Positions 16,181 to 24,389 of a stretch of 32,227 bases of DNA are shown here, piece by piece. The stretch is from an uncultured Methanobacteriaceae archaeon (lineage in GTDB: Archaea; Methanobacteriota; Methanobacteria; Methanobacteriales; Methanobacteriaceae). Positions within the stretch are counted from its first letter, which is position 1; the number at the start of each line of letters is the position of its first letter. Below the pieces are notes generated by a model that saw nothing but the letters and a program-made list of their open reading frames with translations, made no database searches and had not been told where the DNA came from. Where the stretch lies: NCBI GenBank assembly GCA_902782945.1, contig CACZOU010000036.1:1-32227 (forward strand). The letters are read 5' to 3'. The position numbers and the translations under genes are program-made.

Positions 16181-18502
16181 TTATAAACGCTGTTTTTTAG
16201 TAAATCCATAAATCAGGGAACCAGCAACAATAATAATCAATAACACAACTTCACCTAAATTCAAATCATCATTTTTTTGATTATTATTAATAGGACTAAT
16301 TTCACTAACAATACCAGTAGCCTCTGCTGTTGAAGAAACACTATTATCAGAGTCAACAAGTAGATTACTATTACTACTATCAGAGGAAGATGCATCTTCA
16401 TGGGAATTAGAATTACCACTATCGCCTACAGCAGATGAACTAGATGCACTATTATCTGAATTATTAGTTTTAACCAGGTTAGAGCTATTAGTTATAACAT
16501 TTGTATGAGTCATATTAGTCTGTTGATTATTATTAGTGTTAGTAGGGTTAGAATTAACAGGTACTGTAGGAGTTGTCTGATTTACTGGTGTAGTTGGATT
16601 AGTTGGTACTGTAGGAGTTGTTGGTGTAGGAGTTGTTGGCACTGTCTGATTTATTGGTGTGGTTGGAGTTGTTGGTGTGGTTGGAGTTGTTGGTGTGGTT
16701 GGAGTTGTTGGTGTGGTTGGAGTTGTTGGTGTGGTTGGAGTTATTGGTACTGTTTGATTAGTTGTAGTGGAACTATTTGTAGCTGTAGAGTTAGTACTTG
16801 TCTGATTTTCCTGTATTGTAGTGTTAGATTCGGTAGTATTTGGTGTTGGTGTATTAACTGGTATATTATTAAATACTTGGTTATTTTCTGCTGATATTGA
16901 TGAATCAGTATAATGATTTATAGTATTATCATGAATAGTTGAGCCACTTGTATTATGTATTGTTACTATTGATACACTATTATCTATACTGTCTATATTA
17001 TTATAGGATACAGTTGAACCTTCTTCAATATCTAAGGTTACACCAGGTCCTCTTTCTGTTACTATTGTATTACCCGTTATAGTGGTGTTAGTTCCATAGT
17101 ATGCATATACACCAGTTGTTCTAGGTCTTAAGTAATCGGGTGAAGGAACTGTATTATTAGTATATCCTCTGCAATGAATATTATTGTTTATTATTGTAGT
17201 ATTTGCACCAATAACACCAACACCCATCGTGTATATTCCATCAAGATTTATGTCATTATCTTCAATAAGTGTGTTATTTCCACCGAATTGTTCAATTCCA
17301 TACATTTGAGCTGCTGAGCCAGTTATCCTGTTTCCTCGTAGTATATTGTTTGATGTTTCAGAATTTTCTATATTATACTTATATCCATGGTAATCGCTTT
17401 CTATTATAATAATACCATATGCTGAGTCTACTCTTGATGTATCATTATTGGTTCCATTTTCACATACTACATTAATTGTATTGTTTTCAACTGTACAATT
17501 TGATGCTTTTCCATCTACTGAAATCCCGTTAGCGTATCTTACTGAAATTACATTTATTGTATTATATGTTATCGTGTTATTATGGTAGTAAACCATTATT
17601 CCATAGAGGAATAGCTTTCCTCTGACATCAATGTTATTTCTTGTTACGAGGTTATTATTACCGAAGACATCTATTGCTTCTACTGTACCATAATCAGCAT
17701 CTATTAATTTTCCTTGTTTTAGTTTAATAGTATTGTAGCTTATTGTATTGTTATCACCATATGCTATGATTACATTAGCCTTTCTTGATCCACCATATAC
17801 TGTCCAGTCTATATTTAATCCGGGGTATGTAGCATTAAAGTAGTTATTAGTTATTGTATTATTGTTTCCGTTTATGTTTATTTCTCTGTAGTAATCAGTT
17901 GCTCGTTGTGTTTTATAATCTAGGAATGTGCAGTTTTCTATGATGTTGTTATTATTGTTTATGTTGATTACACTGGAGTATTGGCTAGAATCATCACTTT
18001 TAAATGATACATTATATATGTGTATTGAACCATCTATTACATCTATCATTGAATTTGATAATGTTACATTATTATTTGCTGTTAGTGTGATATTTTCATT
18101 GAATATTGTTAAGTATATATCATTTACTGATTCATTTATAACTATATTTGTATTTGCTTCGAATTCGTAATCATTGTATTCTTCTTTGTTGTTATTATTT
18201 ATGTAGATTGTATTATTGGTTGTATTGCTTGTTTTTAGATATTTTTTATGGTTTGTTACTTCTTTTGTAGGAATATTTGTTGTTTTATTATCTTTTATGG
18301 TTATTTCTTCTTTGTTATTGTTTATTGGATCTTTTTGTTGTGGTGTTATTTTATCTGTTATTGTGTTGTGATTGTAATTGTTTTTTATTGTCGTGTTTGT
18401 GGTGTTTTGATCTGTTGCTGATACTACTGATAGTGTTAGTATTATTGTGATTAATATTATTAGGGTGATATATGTTTTATGTTGTTTTCTGAATTTATTC
18501 AC
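16181..18502 (-). CDS. Adhesin-like beta-helix surface protein with Thr-Pro stalk and C-terminal anchor
   Basis: 773-residue cell-surface protein. N-terminal signal helix (about 11-29, YITLIILITIILTLSVVSA), Asn/Thr/Lys-rich segment to about 110, then a long parallel beta-helix region (about 115-550) with repeated N-N-T-I turns. A TPTTPT-repeat stalk (about 586-616) and a Ser/Asn/Thr-rich region lead to a C-terminal membrane helix (EVVLLIIIVAGSLIYGF) and a basic tail KKQRL. This is the usual plan of adhesin-like proteins of gut Methanobacteriales, thought to bind host glycans or other microbes. The only possible start in front of the signal peptide is GTG 18500-18502, which overlaps the GGGAGG ribosome site, an odd arrangement. 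Confidence 0.88.
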   Translation of the reverse strand: MNKFRKQHKTYITLIILITIILTLSVVSATDQNTTNTTIKNNYNHNTITDKITPQQKDPINNNKEEITIKDNKTTNIPTKEVTNHKKYLKTSNTTNNTIYINNNNKEEYNDYEFEANTNIVINESVNDIYLTIFNENITLTANNNVTLSNSMIDVIDGSIHIYNVSFKSDDSSQYSSVININNNNNIIENCTFLDYKTQRATDYYREININGNNNTITNNYFNATYPGLNIDWTVYGGSRKANVIIAYGDNNTISYNTIKLKQGKLIDADYGTVEAIDVFGNNNLVTRNNIDVRGKLFLYGIMVYYHNNTITYNTINVISVRYANGISVDGKASNCTVENNTINVVCENGTNNDTSRVDSAYGIIIIESDYHGYKYNIENSETSNNILRGNRITGSAAQMYGIEQFGGNNTLIEDNDINLDGIYTMGVGVIGANTTIINNNIHCRGYTNNTVPSPDYLRPRTTGVYAYYGTNTTITGNTIVTERGPGVTLDIEEGSTVSYNNIDSIDNSVSIVTIHNTSGSTIHDNTINHYTDSSISAENNQVFNNIPVNTPTPNTTESNTTIQENQTSTNSTATNSSTTTNQTVPITPTTPTTPTTPTTPTTPTTPTTPTTPTTPINQTVPTTPTPTTPTVPTNPTTPVNQTTPTVPVNSNPTNTNNNQQTNMTHTNVITNSSNLVKTNNSDNSASSSSAVGDSGNSNSHEDASSSDSSNSNLLVDSDNSVSSTAEATGIVSEISPINNNQKNDDLNLGEVVLLIIIVAGSLIYGFTKKQRL
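16656..16745 (-). repeat. Five tandem 18-base repeats encoding TPTTPT
   Basis: On the plus strand the unit GGTGTGGTTGGAGTTGTT recurs five times without gap (16656, 16674, 16692, 16710, 16728), the last with one change (ATT for GTT). Related imperfect units extend over about 16560-16757. The near identity of the units points to recent slippage or unequal crossing-over, which would lengthen or shorten the Thr-Pro stalk in frame. Confidence 0.9.
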
Positions 18503-18726
18503 CTCCCATAACTTTTTTTTTAATATATTATAAAACTATTTAAATATTTTTTATAATAATTTTATTTTTTATTATTAGTTTATATTTATCATAATCATAT
18601 TAATAAAATTTAGGCGTATTTTTTCCTTTTTTCAGGCTATTTGAACTATTTTATTATAGATTACTTGATAAATTAGTTCATTAAAAAGGAAATTAGGATT
18701 ATTTCAAATATTCTTTAAAAAAATAA

Positions 18727-18936
18727 AATATTAGTCTCCCTAGATTAGGTAGGATTATTTGCCAGTTTATTTGCAAAAATAGCTATATTAGTGGATTAGT
18801 ATTGTTATTAATATTCCTTAATATAAATAGGAAGAACGTAATTATTTATTCATCAGCTGTTTTTCATGAATCAATTTTCGTATTAGTTACTGCTTTAATA
18901 CTCTTCATAACTAGAATTAGACTATCAGAAAATTAA
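18727..18936 (+). pseudogene. Possible remnant of a membrane-protein gene
   Basis: In the 518-base gap between the adhesin and thioesterase genes, a 69-codon open stretch begins right after a stop and ends at TAA 18934-18936. It has no ATG, but its translation looks like membrane protein: SGLVLLLIFLNINRKNVII and HESIFVLVTALILFITRIRL form two hydrophobic helices with basic borders. The family cannot be named. It could be the C-terminal end of a deleted transporter or subunit gene, or chance. The remainder of the gap shows only AT-rich promoter-like DNA. Confidence 0.35.
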
Positions 18937-19020
18937 TAAGTATTGTTTTTTTTATTAGATATTCTTTTTTATACTATTTAGTACATACATATATTAATAT
19001 AAGATAGTAGATGATTTATC

Positions 19021-19416
19021 ATGTTTAAAAGTAAAATTGATGTTTGTTCCAGGGATACTGATGGTTTAGGCCATGTGAATAATACGTCTTTACCTATATG
19101 GTTTGAAACGGCTCGTAATCCTCTTTATAAAATTTTTAATCCAGATATGAGGCTGCGTCCTGATTCTTGGAATATTATAATGGTTCATCTCAGTGTAGAT
19201 TATCTTGATCAGATTTATTATGGCTATGAAGTGGAAATTAGAACGTATGTTTCTAAGATTGGTAATTCATCTTTCACTGTTTATCAGGAAGCTTGGCAGA
19301 ATGGTGTGAAGAAGGCTACTGGTGAAGTTGTTCTTGTTTATTTTGATTTTAATAATCAGAAGTCCATGAGGATTCCTGATGATATTCGAAAGGATTTGAG
19401 TGAGCATTTATTATAA
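19021..19416 (+). CDS. Acyl-CoA thioesterase (4HBT hotdog fold)
   Basis: 131 residues, the usual length for the 4-hydroxybenzoyl-CoA thioesterase/YbgC type. The motif RDTDGLGHVNNTSLPIWFETAR contains the signature catalytic region (D before GHVNN, then a helix with E and R). VHLSVDYLDQIYYGYEVEIRTYVSKIGNSSF is the typical central sheet. It should hydrolyse an acyl-CoA or acyl-carrier thioester in the cytosol; the substrate is unknown. No strong ribosome site is seen. Codon use is rich in T- and G-ending codons (AAT, GAT, GGT, GTT), unlike the A/C-rich style of most genes here, which may point to a different origin. Confidence 0.85.
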   Translation: MFKSKIDVCSRDTDGLGHVNNTSLPIWFETARNPLYKIFNPDMRLRPDSWNIIMVHLSVDYLDQIYYGYEVEIRTYVSKIGNSSFTVYQEAWQNGVKKATGEVVLVYFDFNNQKSMRIPDDIRKDLSEHLL

Positions 19417-19436
19417 TTTTTTCATCTTAATTTTTA

Positions 19437-19512
19437 GGCATGCCAAAACCTTTATATAATATAGTGTCTAATATAATATTGACTAAGAGTTAGGTTTACC
19501 TAAATTCTTAGT
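19437..19512 (+). promoter_or_regulatory. Strong promoter with DtxR-like palindrome but no adjacent intact gene
   Basis: A TATA box TTTATATAAT (19451-19460) is preceded by a palindrome GGCATGCC (19437-19444) and a purine-rich AAAACC that could serve as BRE. Just downstream, where transcription should begin, lies an inverted repeat: TTAGGT TT ACCTAA (19490-19503), whose arms continue as ACTAAGAG and ATTCTTAGT (19482-19512). The TTAGG/CCTAA half-sites resemble operators of DtxR/IdeR-family metal-dependent repressors. The next coding start is 260 bases away and belongs to a broken gene. Confidence 0.5.
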
Positions 19513-19594
19513 TGGGTATAAAAAAATAAGATTTTTTCAGACAAAAAGAAAAAATCACCACTCCTTATTATATAAAAAACATAACATATTCAAA

Positions 19595-19662
19595 AAAAAA
19601 GGAAAATATAAACCGAAAAATCATCCTACCAAATACCAAACAAAATTATCTTTTCCTTTTTT
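19595..19662 (+). terminator. Long-range 12-base inverted repeat ending in T-run
   Basis: AAAAAAGGAAAA (19595-19606) is perfectly complementary to TTTTCCTTTTTT (19651-19662), with 44 bases between. It ends in six T and could stop a transcript begun near 19480. With low-complexity arms, the pairing may be incidental and only the T-run matter. The rest of 19514-19775 contains no open frame of note. Confidence 0.35.
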
Positions 19663-19775
19663 ACCCAAAATCTAATTTTAAATATAAACTAGAAAATCAC
19701 TATTTTTATTATAAATAAATTTATATTAACTATTCTCTATATAATAACGTATAATCATATAATAAAGTGGTTACT

Positions 19776-20650
19776 ATGATGAAAATACATGTATTACAAA
19801 CAGGAAAAGTTAATATATCTGAATCACTAGCATTTCGTGATGAAAAAGTAAATCCTTCCTACCAAAACTAACAATACTAAGCAATTACGGTAGAAAAAAT
19901 CGTAAATAGTTCCCTGTATCAGCATACCTAATAGGATATGATGACCAACTAATATTATATGATACAGGATGGCATAGAGATATATCACCAAATGGTAAAT
20001 ATAACAGGTTATCACAAATTAAACACCAAACACTAAAAGACTATCTAACAAACTAGGGATTAGTACCACCAGGTCAAGCAATCAATGAACAATTAGCGGA
20101 TATGAATATAAAACCGGAAGACCTAGATTATGTATTATTAAGTCACTTAGACGTTGTCCATGTTTCAGGCTTAAAACATGTACAAGATGCTAAAAACATA
20201 CTAGTAAGTAGGGATGAACTAGAATTTGCTAATAATAACAAGATTAGATATGTAAGTAACATGTGGAAGGGAGTAAATATGAAAACTTTTCAATTCAAAG
20301 AAAAACCACATGATACTAATGATGAAATCTATGGAAATGGTCCAGCAGGTAAAGTATATGACCTATTTGATGATAAAAAATTCCAATTAATTAATATACC
20401 TGGACATACACCAGGACTAGCAGCACTAAAAATAACAAACACAGACACTGGTAAATATGTATTATTATTCTCTGATGGAGGATATGCAGAAAAATCATGG
20501 TACGACATGATACTACCGGGAATAACAGAGAACCTGAATCAGGCAATAGACTCACTAAAATGGATAAGACAACAAAGTCTAAATGATAACTGTATAGAAA
20601 GCTTAGCTAATCATGATCCAGACATAGAACCACATACTATAACTTTATAA
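19776..20650 (+). pseudogene. Decayed metallo-beta-lactamase-fold hydrolase gene
   Basis: The broken gene reads MMKIHVLQTGKVNISESLAF from 19776, then loses frame near 19857 (equivalent to a one-base deletion). In the restored frame the protein continues to 20650, with two in-frame TAG codons at 19907-19909 and 20054-20056, both where tryptophan would fit (AAATAGTTC, AACTAGGGA). The metal motif reads SHLDVVH where the family has HxHxDH or HLDxDH, so a metal-binding Asp has become Val. Later motifs are kept (INIPGHTPGL, LLFSDGGY, ANHDPDIEPH). It resembles N-acyl-homoserine-lactonase/quorum-quenching-like MBL proteins in size (about 290 codons). Frameshift, two stops and a lost metal ligand together show it is dead, apart from a possible 182-residue fragment from ATG 20102. 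Confidence 0.85.
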
Positions 20651-20682
20651 TCCTTCTATTTTTCATATACTCCCTTTTTTTT
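20651..20682 (+). terminator. T-rich tract after the MBL pseudogene
   Basis: After the stop codon the sequence runs CTATTTTT and then CCC followed by eight T (20675-20682), a typical archaeal T-tract, placed before the promoter of the next gene. Confidence 0.4.
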
Positions 20683-20738
20683 ATATAATTTTTATTTTAT
20701 CGTAAATTTAATAATCAAATTAAATCATATATAAGAAT

Positions 20739-21362
20739 ATGAAAACATTATATATATTTGATTTTGATGGAACACTAGTAGATTCCTTATATGATTCAAT
20801 ACATTGTGTGAACCAGGCACTAGAACAGGAAGGAAAGCCAGTATATCGTGGAAATCTTGAAACAATAATATACAAGGATTTCAGAAAATTCTTAGTAGAT
20901 AATGATGCTGGTAAAAACTCTAAAGTATATCACTTATACAATGACATATACCGTAAATATGATAAACCAAACACAAAGCCATACGAGGGAATAATAGATG
21001 TATTAAAAACTCTTTCTAAACAAGGTGCAACACTAGCAGTATGCTCTAACAAGGAAAATAATTATCTAGTAGAATATACTAAAAAACTTTTTCCTAACAT
21101 AGATTTTAAATATATATCAGGACATAGGGAGGGTATACGAGATAAGCCTAATCCTGACAGACTCTTAGAAATAATAGAAAAAGAGGGTACACCACTAGAT
21201 GAAGTGATATATTATGGAGATAAAGATGTGGATATAGAAGCAGCTAAACAAGCAGGAATAGACATGATACTAGTAAGTTATGGACAGGGAAATGAGGAAG
21301 ACTATAATAATGATTATCCACTAAAAATAATGGATTCACCAAGAGATTTACTAGACTTTTAA
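20739..21362 (+). CDS. HAD superfamily hydrolase (phosphoglycolate-phosphatase-like)
   Basis: 207-residue HAD phosphatase with the catalytic motif I YIFDFDGTLVDS (nucleophile D8, acid D10), motif II VCSNK, and motif III/IV region KPNPD followed by YYGDKDVDIEAAKQAG. An alpha-helical C1-type cap lies between residues 15 and 85. Such enzymes dephosphorylate small metabolites; the substrate is not evident. It is directly followed, 10 to 25 bases on, by a second HAD gene of the same build, so the two arose by tandem duplication. No clear ribosome site is visible before the ATG; the mRNA may be leaderless or short-leadered from the AATCATATATAAG region. Confidence 0.88.
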   Translation: MKTLYIFDFDGTLVDSLYDSIHCVNQALEQEGKPVYRGNLETIIYKDFRKFLVDNDAGKNSKVYHLYNDIYRKYDKPNTKPYEGIIDVLKTLSKQGATLAVCSNKENNYLVEYTKKLFPNIDFKYISGHREGIRDKPNPDRLLEIIEKEGTPLDEVIYYGDKDVDIEAAKQAGIDMILVSYGQGNEEDYNNDYPLKIMDSPRDLLDF

Positions 21363-21387
21363 TAATAAACTTATGGGAGTAATAACG

Positions 21388-22005
21388 TTGACAAAGAAAT
21401 TATTCATATTTGATTTTGATGGAACACTTGTAAACACCTTCTATGATTCAGTGATTGCATATAATAAAGCATTAGAACAACATGGAAGAGAAGTATATCA
21501 TTATGATAAGCTTGAAGACCTAGAATTTGATGATTTCATAGAAAATATGACTCGTGACGAGGAAATACTAGAAACATATGGCGAAATATATACTAATAGT
21601 AACATGGAATACACAAAACCATACCCTGGAATAATGGAAGTACTAGAAACACTAGATAATAACCCCGAGGTAGAATTAGCAATCTGCTCAAACAGGATAC
21701 AAAACCTCCTAGATATGCTCACAGAACGATTATTCTCAAACATCAACTTCAAACATGTAATAGGATACAATGAGGGAGGCTACTTCAAGCCAAACCCTGA
21801 AATGATGAATCAAATACTAGACCATGAAAACTATTCCCGTGATGAAATTATATATATAGGCGACAGAGGTACTGATATTAAAACAGCAAAAAACTCAAAT
21901 CTAGACCTAATTCTTGTAACATGGGGACAAGGAAATAGTGAAGCATACAATGATTCATATCCGTTAAAAGTTATAGATAACCCCAAACAATTATTAAACT
22001 TATAA
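21388..22005 (+). CDS. HAD superfamily hydrolase, tandem paralogue
   Basis: About 205 residues, aligned over its whole length with the preceding HAD protein. Motifs: LFIFDFDGTLVNTF (both catalytic Asp), ICSNR, KPNPE and YIGDRGTDIKTAKNS; the last block ends with VTWGQGN, like VSYGQGN in the paralogue. TTG 21388-21390 is preferred as start: GGGAG is eight bases upstream and the resulting N-terminus (MTKKLFIFDFDG) matches the paralogue, whereas the in-frame ATG at 21373 is upstream of that ribosome site. The two phosphatases have diverged strongly in the cap, which suggests different substrates. Confidence 0.86.
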   Translation: MTKKLFIFDFDGTLVNTFYDSVIAYNKALEQHGREVYHYDKLEDLEFDDFIENMTRDEEILETYGEIYTNSNMEYTKPYPGIMEVLETLDNNPEVELAICSNRIQNLLDMLTERLFSNINFKHVIGYNEGGYFKPNPEMMNQILDHENYSRDEIIYIGDRGTDIKTAKNSNLDLILVTWGQGNSEAYNDSYPLKVIDNPKQLLNL

Positions 22006-22026
22006 AAATATGCGAGATAAAATACA

Positions 22027-22242
22027 ATGATGATGAAATGTGATATATGTGGATGTGAATTTGACCATACAAAAGCAGGACACTGTGACTGTGGATTTGA
22101 CTGTTGTGGCCTAATGCTAAAATGTCCACGGTGTGGAATACACATAGACCTTCCACCAGAACTAAAAAAAGAAAAACAAGAAGAACATGATAAAAAATCA
22201 ATATTCACGAGACTAGAAAAAGAATTAGAAGACAAATTATGA
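22027..22242 (+). CDS. Cys-rich mini-protein, probable zinc-ribbon type
   Basis: 71 residues; three ATG codons lie in a row and any may be used. The first half holds nine cysteines and two histidines: CDICGCEF, HCDCGFDCCG and CPRCGIH. CxxC knuckles at 5-8 and 33-36 suggest a zinc ribbon, with a central CDCGFDCC stretch that could bind additional metal. The second half is a charged helix (PPELKKEKQEEHDKK onward). Similar small proteins are common but uncharacterised in methanogens. It begins 21 bases after the second HAD gene on the same strand and is probably co-transcribed with it. Confidence 0.7.
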   Translation: MMMKCDICGCEFDHTKAGHCDCGFDCCGLMLKCPRCGIHIDLPPELKKEKQEEHDKKSIFTRLEKELEDKL

Positions 22243-22421
22243 ATAAAATAAAATTCATATTAAATAGAAAAAAGAATAATTAACATATATATGGAGTATG
22301 TAAAAAGAGAATTGAGGGCTCTCTTGATAATATAAATAAAAGAATAAATAAGATTTAAGTAAAGTATTTGATGAATATGATGTGTCTTATTGTATTATCA
22401 ATGTTTAATAGGAGAGATATA

Positions 22422-22843
22422 ATGTCTATGGTAAGTATTATTCGTCCTGATCATCCTGAAAGTCCTGACGATATAGGAATAGTAAGAGAAGAAATTCAAG
22501 AGAAAAGAACAGATCCAGAAGCAATGATATTAAGAGAATTTATAAAATTATGTATGGATAATTTTAAAGATATGGATAAGTTAAACGAATTAGTTAATGA
22601 GTATTCTGAAAAATTAAGTATAACTCCAAAGAGTTAATACATAAACGGGCAATATTTGAAGGACTTATTGAAGATGATGAGCGTGAGTTGCGTGAAGAAA
22701 AATATGGAAAACATTAATAGGCGAAGAATACAATGAATTAATAAAGGAATACCTTGACAGACTATGCAGTGACACCATACATACTCATAACTAAAACAAA
22801 AGAATAAGATATAGAAGAATACAAAGAAGAAGTTTTTTTATAA
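22422..22843 (+). pseudogene. Multi-frameshift remnant of an unknown cytosolic protein gene
   Basis: A well-placed AGGAG (7 bases) leads to ATG 22422 and an open frame to TAA 22635-22637 (MSMVSIIRPDHPESPDD onward). Coding-like sequence then continues in other frames: ELIHKRAIFEGLIEDDEREL to about 22711, TLIGEEYNELIKEYLDRLCSD from 22714, PYILITKTKE from 22775 to a TAA at 22805, and DIEEYKEEVFL to TAA 22841-22843. Together these read as one acidic helical protein of about 140 residues with three frameshifts and one in-frame stop. I do not recognise the family. The first 71 codons might still be translated. Confidence 0.6.
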
Positions 22844-23058
22844 TACTATTAATTCGAAGATAAAATACAATAATTAATCCCAAATACTTAAAGATATATC
22901 ACTGTTTTATAAATTTAATGATTGCTAAAACAAATCAAATCACATTAATAATAATCCAAGAACAATAATTGAAGTGAATATAGACACATGCTAACTGATG
23001 TAATCTACATAAAATGCTGTGTACTCGCAAGCTAATTTAAGGATAAATAAGATAGGTC

Positions 23059-23502
23059 CTAATCTCTTTTAAGATCTAGACCTTGAATAATAACCAATCC
23101 CTGTTTTCTAAAAACAGGATCACACTCAGATACATTAACTAAGAAAATAATATCACCTGTAACATTTAAGTTTTCATCTAAGTTAACTGTATGAACTTTA
23201 CGTCCATCAACTATTTTTTCATTTATATCTAAGTATACTGGTTTATCAATAAGAGCTGGTACATCATCAACATCCCTTGGAGACATAATAATATTATATG
23301 AGACATTATCCTCAGCACTGTAATCAGAGACAAGGTACTCATAGATTAATATAGCTTCTAATGGATTATCACTTAATGAATTCCACCAATGATATATATC
23401 ATCTGGTAAGATAAGCTCGTTATCAGATAAAACACCATCATATCGTAACTCTAATTCTCCATATTTATCAGTTATAATCATAAAATATCCATCCAGGACC
23501 AT
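23059..23502 (-). CDS. Hypothetical acidic protein
   Basis: I do not recognise this 147-residue protein. It is acidic, without signal peptide or membrane segment, and appears rich in beta strands (YFMIITDKYGELELRYDG, KPVYLDINEKIVDGRKVHTVNL, GDIIFLVNVSECD). A single cysteine lies near residue 127. The start is uncertain: ATG 23500-23502 has no clear ribosome site, and the in-frame ATG at 23479-23481 (MIITDKYGEL) has a weak GGATGGA upstream. It is divergent from the NAD(P)H oxidoreductase gene, with about 125 bases between. Confidence 0.55.
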   Translation of the reverse strand: MVLDGYFMIITDKYGELELRYDGVLSDNELILPDDIYHWWNSLSDNPLEAILIYEYLVSDYSAEDNVSYNIIMSPRDVDDVPALIDKPVYLDINEKIVDGRKVHTVNLDENLNVTGDIIFLVNVSECDPVFRKQGLVIIQGLDLKRD

Positions 23503-23627
23503 GTAAATTTTTTTATCTATAAACTATTTTATCTATCTTATAATTAATATGAATATCCATTATGATAAAAGATTTATCTAATATATAACAAATAGTTATA
23601 ACAAAAAAGAAGTAGGAATAGTTAACT

Positions 23628-24218
23628 ATGAAAACACATATAATATATTGTCATCCAAGTAATAAAAGCCTCACGTACCAGATAAAAGAAAAATATATTC
23701 AAGCACTAACAGATGTAGGAAAAGAATACACAATATCTGATTTATATGCAAAGAATTTTAACTCAGATATGACTGAGGAAGAATATCTCAGAGAATCAAA
23801 TTACACACTAGATACACCATCAAGTGACGTGTTAGAAGAACAAAAACTACTGGATGAAGCTGATAATCTAACATTCATCTTCCCAGTATTCTGGCTAGAC
23901 TGCCCATCAAAACTCGTGGGATGGTTTACAAGAGTATTCACATATGGCTACAGATATTACTCAACAGAGGGCAAAGAACAAATGAAAACATATGATAATA
24001 TAAGATTTATCATAACCATGGGCAGCGGATACAAAGATTTAGAAGCTGATGGAAAAATAAGTGCAATAAAAACAATCTTCGACGTCGATAGAATAAAAGA
24101 TAAAGCAAGAAATACACAATTCTACATCTACACTAGTACAAGTCATGATAAAATAACTGATGAAAGAAAAAGAAAAATATTAGATGATGTATATAAAATA
24201 GGTATTAATTCAAACTAG
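23628..24218 (+). CDS. NAD(P)H-dependent flavin oxidoreductase (quinone reductase-like)
   Basis: 196-residue flavodoxin-like-fold protein of the NQO1/KefF (Flavodoxin_2) type. HIIYCHPSNKSLTYQI is the FMN/FAD phosphate loop; the substrate-site motif TFIFPVFWLDCPSKLVGWFTRVF is the family's typical PLYWFSMPAxLKGWxDRV block, and GSGYKDL follows at the flavin ring. It should carry out two-electron reduction of quinones or similar compounds with NAD(P)H in the cytosol. It is convergent with the redox operon of the RiPP cassette, whose last gene ends 170 bases away, but nothing shows that they are linked. Confidence 0.85.
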   Translation: MKTHIIYCHPSNKSLTYQIKEKYIQALTDVGKEYTISDLYAKNFNSDMTEEEYLRESNYTLDTPSSDVLEEQKLLDEADNLTFIFPVFWLDCPSKLVGWFTRVFTYGYRYYSTEGKEQMKTYDNIRFIITMGSGYKDLEADGKISAIKTIFDVDRIKDKARNTQFYIYTSTSHDKITDERKRKILDDVYKIGINSN

Positions 24219-24389
24219 AATAATATACATTTTATCTATATTATACAAAAATTAGGGTAATTGTATATAATAATATGCTGTTTAACAATGGATGATTCTT
24301 TTAAATTAGATTAAGAAATAATTTTATATTAATTATCTTGGATAAAAATTAAAACTAAAAAAAAAGAATGTTAGAGAAAAGAAGATATT

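Noticed and set aside
16560-16757. G/T-rich tandem repeats and a plus-strand open frame rich in Trp and Cys across them
   Set aside because: This is the antisense of the Thr-Pro stalk of the adhesin; the composition follows from the repeats and there is no ribosome site.
19907-20056. In-frame TAG codons as possible pyrrolysine
   Set aside because: Pyrrolysine use is not expected in this group, both sites fit Trp, and a frameshift plus a lost metal ligand show plain gene decay.
22305-22325. AAGAGA/TCTCTT hairpin between the Cys-rich protein and the pseudogene
   Set aside because: A six-pair stem without a T-run is too weak to call a terminator or RNA element.
22988-23041. Relatively GC-richer patch that might be a tRNA or small RNA
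   Set aside because: No cloverleaf arms, T-loop or CCA-proximal stem could be built.
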